Translations under genes and position numbers: made by a program
Assembly (NCBI RefSeq): GCF_024256385.1
Contig: NZ_JAMLFW010000001.1
Span: 5,518,001-5,582,000 of the forward strand
From: Anatilimnocola floriformis
GTDB taxonomy: Bacteria > Planctomycetota > Planctomycetia > Pirellulales > Pirellulaceae
Length of the DNA: 64,000 nucleotides
Direction: 5' to 3'
Notes under the pieces: generated by a model
Told to the model about the DNA's origin: nothing
The model's database searches: none
The model's input: only the letters and a program-made list of their open reading frames with translations
Shown here: in pieces, positions 60,288 to 64,000 of the stretch
Numbering within the stretch: position 1 is the stretch's first letter
Layout of the letters: each line of letters starts with the position of its first letter

Positions 60288-62666
60288 ATGGACGCCGAGC
60301 AAAACCACCTCCCCCTGACGGATCTCTTCGCCTCGCTGACTGCCGCCCAACTGGCCGCTGTGGAGCACATTGATGGCCCGATGCTCACGCTGGCCGGGCC
60401 GGGATCGGGCAAAACCCGCGTCGTCACGCATCGCATCGCAAACTTGCTCCGCCACGGCATTCAGCCGCGGAGCATTCTGGCGCTGACCTTTACCAACAAA
60501 GCAGCCGCCGAAATGAAATCCCGCCTCGCGAAGCTCGCGCCTGGGCAGCCCGTGTGGATGGGGACGTTCCACCGCTTTTGCGCTCGCATGCTCCGCATCT
60601 ACGCGCGGTATGTCGGCCTCGGCGAGAACTATTCCATCTACGACATGGACGACAGCCGCAAGTTGCTGAAGCTCGTGCTCGAGGAGCAACAGGTCTCACT
60701 GTCGCACACCTCGCCCGATGCGATTGCCCACGCCATCAGCACGGCCAAGAACAATCTGATCACGCCCGACAAGTATCGCGAAGCCTCGCTCTACGGCAGT
60801 TCGCTCAGTCACACGGTCGATCGCGTTTATCCCGCGTATCAAAAGGCGTTGCTCGCCGCGAACGCGGTTGATTTCGACGACATGCTGCAACACGTCGCGG
60901 TGCTGCTGCGCGAGAGTCCTGAGGTACGGAAGAAACTCGACTCGCAATATCGCTACATCCTGGTCGACGAGTATCAAGACACGAACCTGGCTCAGTATGC
61001 GATCATTCGCGCCTTATCGATCGACCATCCGAACCTGAGCGTGACCGGCGATCCCGATCAATCGATCTACGGCTGGCGCGGCGCGAGCGTGCGAAACATT
61101 CTCGAATTCGAGCACGATTTTTCGAACGTGAAAACAGTGCGGCTCGAGCAGAACTACCGCAGCACGCAGGCGATTCTGCGTGTGGCCGATGTGCTCATCT
61201 CGCACAACACACGGCGGAAGAAAAAGAAACTCTGGACCGAAAACCCTGAAGGTGAAAAAGTTCGGCTGACCTGCTACCCCACGTCGAACGACGAAGCCGA
61301 GCAGATCGCTAATCAGATTGCGACCTACGTGCGGCAGGGGCGGTATCGGCCGCGCGACTTCGCGATTTTCTTCCGCACCAACGCGCTTTCGCGGCAGTTC
61401 GAGCACGGCCTGCGCGAGCACGTCATTCCGTATCAAATCGTCAACGGCCTCGAGTTCTATCAGCGGATGGAAATCAAGGACGTGATGGCTTATTTGCAAC
61501 TGCTGAACAATCCGCGCGACAACGTCGCGCTGCGGCGGATCATCAATACGCCGACCCGCGGCATTGGCAAAAGCACGCTCAACAAGCTGCAGGACCATGC
61601 AGGCCGCAAAAACATCTCGATGCTCGAAGCCGCCCGCCAGGCCGGAGTTGTCGAAGGGCTGCCGAAAAAATCGGCAGTGGCCGTTGCCAAGTTCGTCGCG
61701 CTCGTCGACAAGTTGAACGTCGCCCTCACAGCCGAGGTCGAACACATCGTCGGCTTGGTGTTGAGCGAATCGGGCTATCGCGAAGTGCTGCAGAATTCCG
61801 AGAGCGAGGAAGACCAAGAACGCTTGGCGAACTTGGAAGAACTCCTCACGGCAGCGAGGCAGTTCGACGTAACGCATCCCGAAGGTGGCAAGCTCGAAGC
61901 CTTTTTGGAAGAGACCGCGCTCGTCTCCGATACCGATGCCTTCGATTCCGAAAACGACCGCGTCTCGCTGATGACGATGCACGCGGCGAAGGGCCTGGAA
62001 TTTCCCGTCGTCTTCATCGTCGCCTGCGAACAGGGCTTGCTGCCGCACGAACGGAGCCGGCATGACGAAGAAAAACTCGAAGAAGAACGGCGACTGCTGT
62101 TTGTGGGCATCACCCGAGCTCGCGAAGAGTTGCAGCTGAGTTACGCCGGGTACCGCATGTTCCGCGGTGTGAATGCGCCGACCGTGCCGAGCTCATTTTT
62201 GAATGAACTGCCGAAGGAAGAGATGCAGCGGCAGTTGCCGAGTAGTTCGTTACGCAGAGCCTGGCAGGATCCCGAATCGCAGTTGCCCGACGATGACGAT
62301 TTTGCCGCCGAGTTGCCGCCTGATGAACTGCCGACGCCAAAGTCGAAAACGCGAATCGATCCCGAGGAGGATTTTTCGCAGATCGAACCGCCGGCTGCCA
62401 AGAAGAAGGTGCTCGATAAGCGGTTCTCGCTGATGAGCGGCGCCGATCTTCTTTCGCAGCAAGCCGACACTGGCCCCCGTTTTGCACCACATCTGTTCAA
62501 GCACGGCATGAGCGTGTTGCACCCTGAGCACGGCCTGGGCACGATCGTGGCGTTGGGCGGCGAAGGACCAAAACGAACGGTCACCGTTCACTTCGAAAAG
62601 GAAGGCCGCGAACGGCGGTTCTTTTTGATTCACGCCAAATTGGAACCGGTGGAGATGGATTCATAG
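60288..62666 (+). CDS. pcrA: UvrD/PcrA-type DNA helicase
   Basis: The product has 792 residues, full length for SF1A helicases of repair and replication. Walker A GPGSGKT at 37-43; LTFTNKAAAEMKSRL; DEYQDTN (Walker B); VTGDPDQSIYGWRGA; VRLEQNYRST; MTMHAAKGLEFPVVF; and VGITRAREEL. The C-terminus has a short tail with a beta-rich end (HPEHGLGTIVALGGEG) typical of the PcrA/UvrD tudor-like region. Whether UvrD or PcrA is the better name is open. Confidence 0.93.
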   Translation: MDAEQNHLPLTDLFASLTAAQLAAVEHIDGPMLTLAGPGSGKTRVVTHRIANLLRHGIQPRSILALTFTNKAAAEMKSRLAKLAPGQPVWMGTFHRFCARMLRIYARYVGLGENYSIYDMDDSRKLLKLVLEEQQVSLSHTSPDAIAHAISTAKNNLITPDKYREASLYGSSLSHTVDRVYPAYQKALLAANAVDFDDMLQHVAVLLRESPEVRKKLDSQYRYILVDEYQDTNLAQYAIIRALSIDHPNLSVTGDPDQSIYGWRGASVRNILEFEHDFSNVKTVRLEQNYRSTQAILRVADVLISHNTRRKKKKLWTENPEGEKVRLTCYPTSNDEAEQIANQIATYVRQGRYRPRDFAIFFRTNALSRQFEHGLREHVIPYQIVNGLEFYQRMEIKDVMAYLQLLNNPRDNVALRRIINTPTRGIGKSTLNKLQDHAGRKNISMLEAARQAGVVEGLPKKSAVAVAKFVALVDKLNVALTAEVEHIVGLVLSESGYREVLQNSESEEDQERLANLEELLTAARQFDVTHPEGGKLEAFLEETALVSDTDAFDSENDRVSLMTMHAAKGLEFPVVFIVACEQGLLPHERSRHDEEKLEEERRLLFVGITRAREELQLSYAGYRMFRGVNAPTVPSSFLNELPKEEMQRQLPSSSLRRAWQDPESQLPDDDDFAAELPPDELPTPKSKTRIDPEEDFSQIEPPAAKKKVLDKRFSLMSGADLLSQQADTGPRFAPHLFKHGMSVLHPEHGLGTIVALGGEGPKRTVTVHFEKEGRERRFFLIHAKLEPVEMDS

Positions 62667-62762
62667 ATTTGAGCATTGAAAACATCACCCGGTGAATTGT
62701 TCGCGCCGAATGCGGATACTAAAGCAGCGACACATTTTTCACTGACAACGAGAGCAGACATC

Positions 62763-63671
62763 ATGAAGGCCTTAATCACTGGCGCGACCGGCTTTGTCGG
62801 TAAGCGTTTGCTGCATCGTTTGAACGAACCCGCCGTAGTCCTCTCGCGTAACGCGGCGAAAGCGGAGAAGACGCTGTCGGCGTTCAAGGTGAAGGCGTTT
62901 AACTGGGACGCTGAAAATCAACCCGCGCCGGCTGAAGCATTCGATGGCGTGGACGCGGTTTTTCACCTAGCTGGCGATCCGGTTGCCGAAGGGCGCTGGA
63001 CGGAAGAGAAAAAACGTCGCATGCGGGCCAGTCGCGTCGAGGGAACTCGGAACCTGGTGAATACGCTCGCTCAGTTGCCGAAAAAACCGCGAGTACTCGT
63101 AAGCGCGTCGGCAGTCGGCTACTACGGCGACCGTGGCGACGAAGTCCTTACCGAAGATGCCGATCCACGCGATGATCTGCTCGCCGAAGTGTGTGTTGCC
63201 TGGGAGCGCGAGTCGCACGCGGCCCGCCACGCCGGCATTCGCGTCGTCAACCCGCGCATCGGGATCGTACTCGGTGAAAAAGGGGGCGCGATCAGCAAAA
63301 TGCTCACGCCGTTCAAATTCGGCGTCGGCAGCCCGCTCGGCACGGGCAAGCAATACATGCCCTGGATTCACATCAACGATCTCGTCAGCTTGATGCTATT
63401 TGCTGCCGAGCGCGATTCCATCAGCGGTCCGCTGAATGGAACGGCGCCAAATCCGGTGACCAACTATGAATTCACCAAGACGCTCGGCCGCGTTTTGAAC
63501 CGGCCGACGTTCATGCCAGCGCCGCCCAACTTCATGCTGAAGTTGCTCATTGGCGAGTTTGCCAACGTGCTGCTGGCTTCGCAAAACGCCGTGCCGAAGC
63601 GGCCGCTCGACGCCGGGTTTCAATTTCAATATCCCACGCTAGAACCGGCGCTGCGGGAAATCTTGAATTAG
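62763..63671 (+). CDS. SDR39U1/TIGR01777-type epimerase
   Basis: The product has 302 residues from ATG 62763. NAD motif GATGFVG at 7-13; VFHLAGDPVAEGRWTEEKKR and SRVEGTRNLV are family blocks; SASAVGYYGDRGDE holds the active-site region; IRVVNPRIGIVLGEKGGAI and PWIHINDLVSLMLF follow. Members belong to the short-chain dehydrogenase superfamily and have no firmly established substrate. An earlier in-frame start at 62676 lacks conservation. Confidence 0.88.
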   Translation: MKALITGATGFVGKRLLHRLNEPAVVLSRNAAKAEKTLSAFKVKAFNWDAENQPAPAEAFDGVDAVFHLAGDPVAEGRWTEEKKRRMRASRVEGTRNLVNTLAQLPKKPRVLVSASAVGYYGDRGDEVLTEDADPRDDLLAEVCVAWERESHAARHAGIRVVNPRIGIVLGEKGGAISKMLTPFKFGVGSPLGTGKQYMPWIHINDLVSLMLFAAERDSISGPLNGTAPNPVTNYEFTKTLGRVLNRPTFMPAPPNFMLKLLIGEFANVLLASQNAVPKRPLDAGFQFQYPTLEPALREILN

Positions 63672-63692
63672 GCATCTCGTGGGAACTGCACG

Positions 63693-64000
63693 ATGGGATT
63701 TTCGATCTCGTACGCGACGACGCGCCCGCTCACGCCGTCTGAAGCAACGCAAATACGCGCCGCAGCCGATGAGTTGATCCAAGGCTACACCTGGCTCAGC
63801 TGCGAGCCGGTTTACTTTGGTCAGGATCTGCAGGCCGGTCGACTCAGCGGTTCGAGCAAACCGAATTTCACGCCGCACGAGGATGACATTGCCTCGGCCA
63901 GCGCTGAAGACTTACCCGATGGCACGGTGCACGAAATGCTCGACATTCTCTGCGAGCTATCACGGCGTTTTGGCGTCGATTTCGAATGTGCTCACGACCA
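63693..64000 (+). CDS. Hypothetical protein, cut off at right edge
   Basis: ATG 63693 opens a frame of 102 codons with no stop before the window end. GTGGGAAC is upstream. The product starts MGFSISYATTRPLTPSEATQ, then a Tyr/Trp section (GYTWLSCEPVYFG) and HEMLDILCELSRRFGVDFE, a helix with sheet around it. Family not recognised. It lies 21 bases after the epimerase gene on the same strand. Confidence 0.6.
   Translation, partial: MGFSISYATTRPLTPSEATQIRAAADELIQGYTWLSCEPVYFGQDLQAGRLSGSSKPNFTPHEDDIASASAEDLPDGTVHEMLDILCELSRRFGVDFECAHD

Overview
The window looks like chromosomal DNA of a planctomycete, probably close to the Pirellulales. The evidence is two PSCyt1/DUF1549/DUF1553 cytochrome-like genes, each paired with a DUF1501 gene, a Tat-exported Gfo/Idh/MocA oxidoreductase next to a DoxX-like protein, a secreted sulfatase, squalene-cyclase-like repeats, 'LRDLFWL' small membrane proteins, and GC-rich coding DNA with short, weakly conserved ribosome-binding sites. 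No phage, insertion sequence, CRISPR array or plasmid function was seen. Family names rest on reading motifs by eye, with no database search.

Layout. 0-3 kb: a cut-off secreted protein, a lipoprotein and a hemerythrin-like protein. 3-10 kb: DoxX/oxidoreductase pair, macro-domain protein, 2-hydroxyacid dehydrogenase, TruB, MATE transporter. 10-15 kb: small unknown genes, including three related two-helix membrane proteins of which two are frameshifted, and a squalene-cyclase-like protein. 15-23 kb: fusA with a strong terminator, a Uma2 remnant, queG, and a DUF1501/PSCyt1 pair. 23.6-29.2 kb: a small beta-grasp-like protein ending in Gly-Gly, followed by a 1,701-residue HEAT-like/DUF4132-type protein. 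29-33 kb: a BRCT-MerR-TPR protein and a primase-HAD fusion coupled to a membrane protein. 33-37 kb: the second PSCyt1/DUF1501 pair. 37-41.4 kb: three tandem secreted paralogues, two with a matching leader that encodes an eight-residue peptide. 41-47 kb: MBOAT-like acyltransferase, sulfatase and a divergent GH17-like glucanase, tRNA-Leu(UAG), upp, and a DUF2314 lipoprotein. 47-51 kb: an island of small unknown genes with palindromic repeats. 51-64 kb: metK, an LRDLFWL array with one decayed copy, a DHDPS-family lyase, a GT39-like membrane protein overlapping a VanZ-like gene, an epimerase, an alpha-CTD-like protein, a UvrD/PcrA helicase and an SDR39U1-type epimerase.

Two families of non-coding repeats run through the window. 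One consists of arrays with a seven-base period (AGTTCTG, CAGAATG and GAACTYC types), usually as inverted pairs at gene borders, and one array lies inside the first codons of truB. The other consists of palindromes carrying a GTAG tetranucleotide, single or as inverted pairs, which resemble REP/REPIN elements.

The best candidate for an undescribed system is the Gly-Gly-ending beta-grasp-like protein with its giant partner (23.6-29.2 kb). Next are the primase-HAD operon, the leader of the triplicated secreted genes, and the heptamer arrays.
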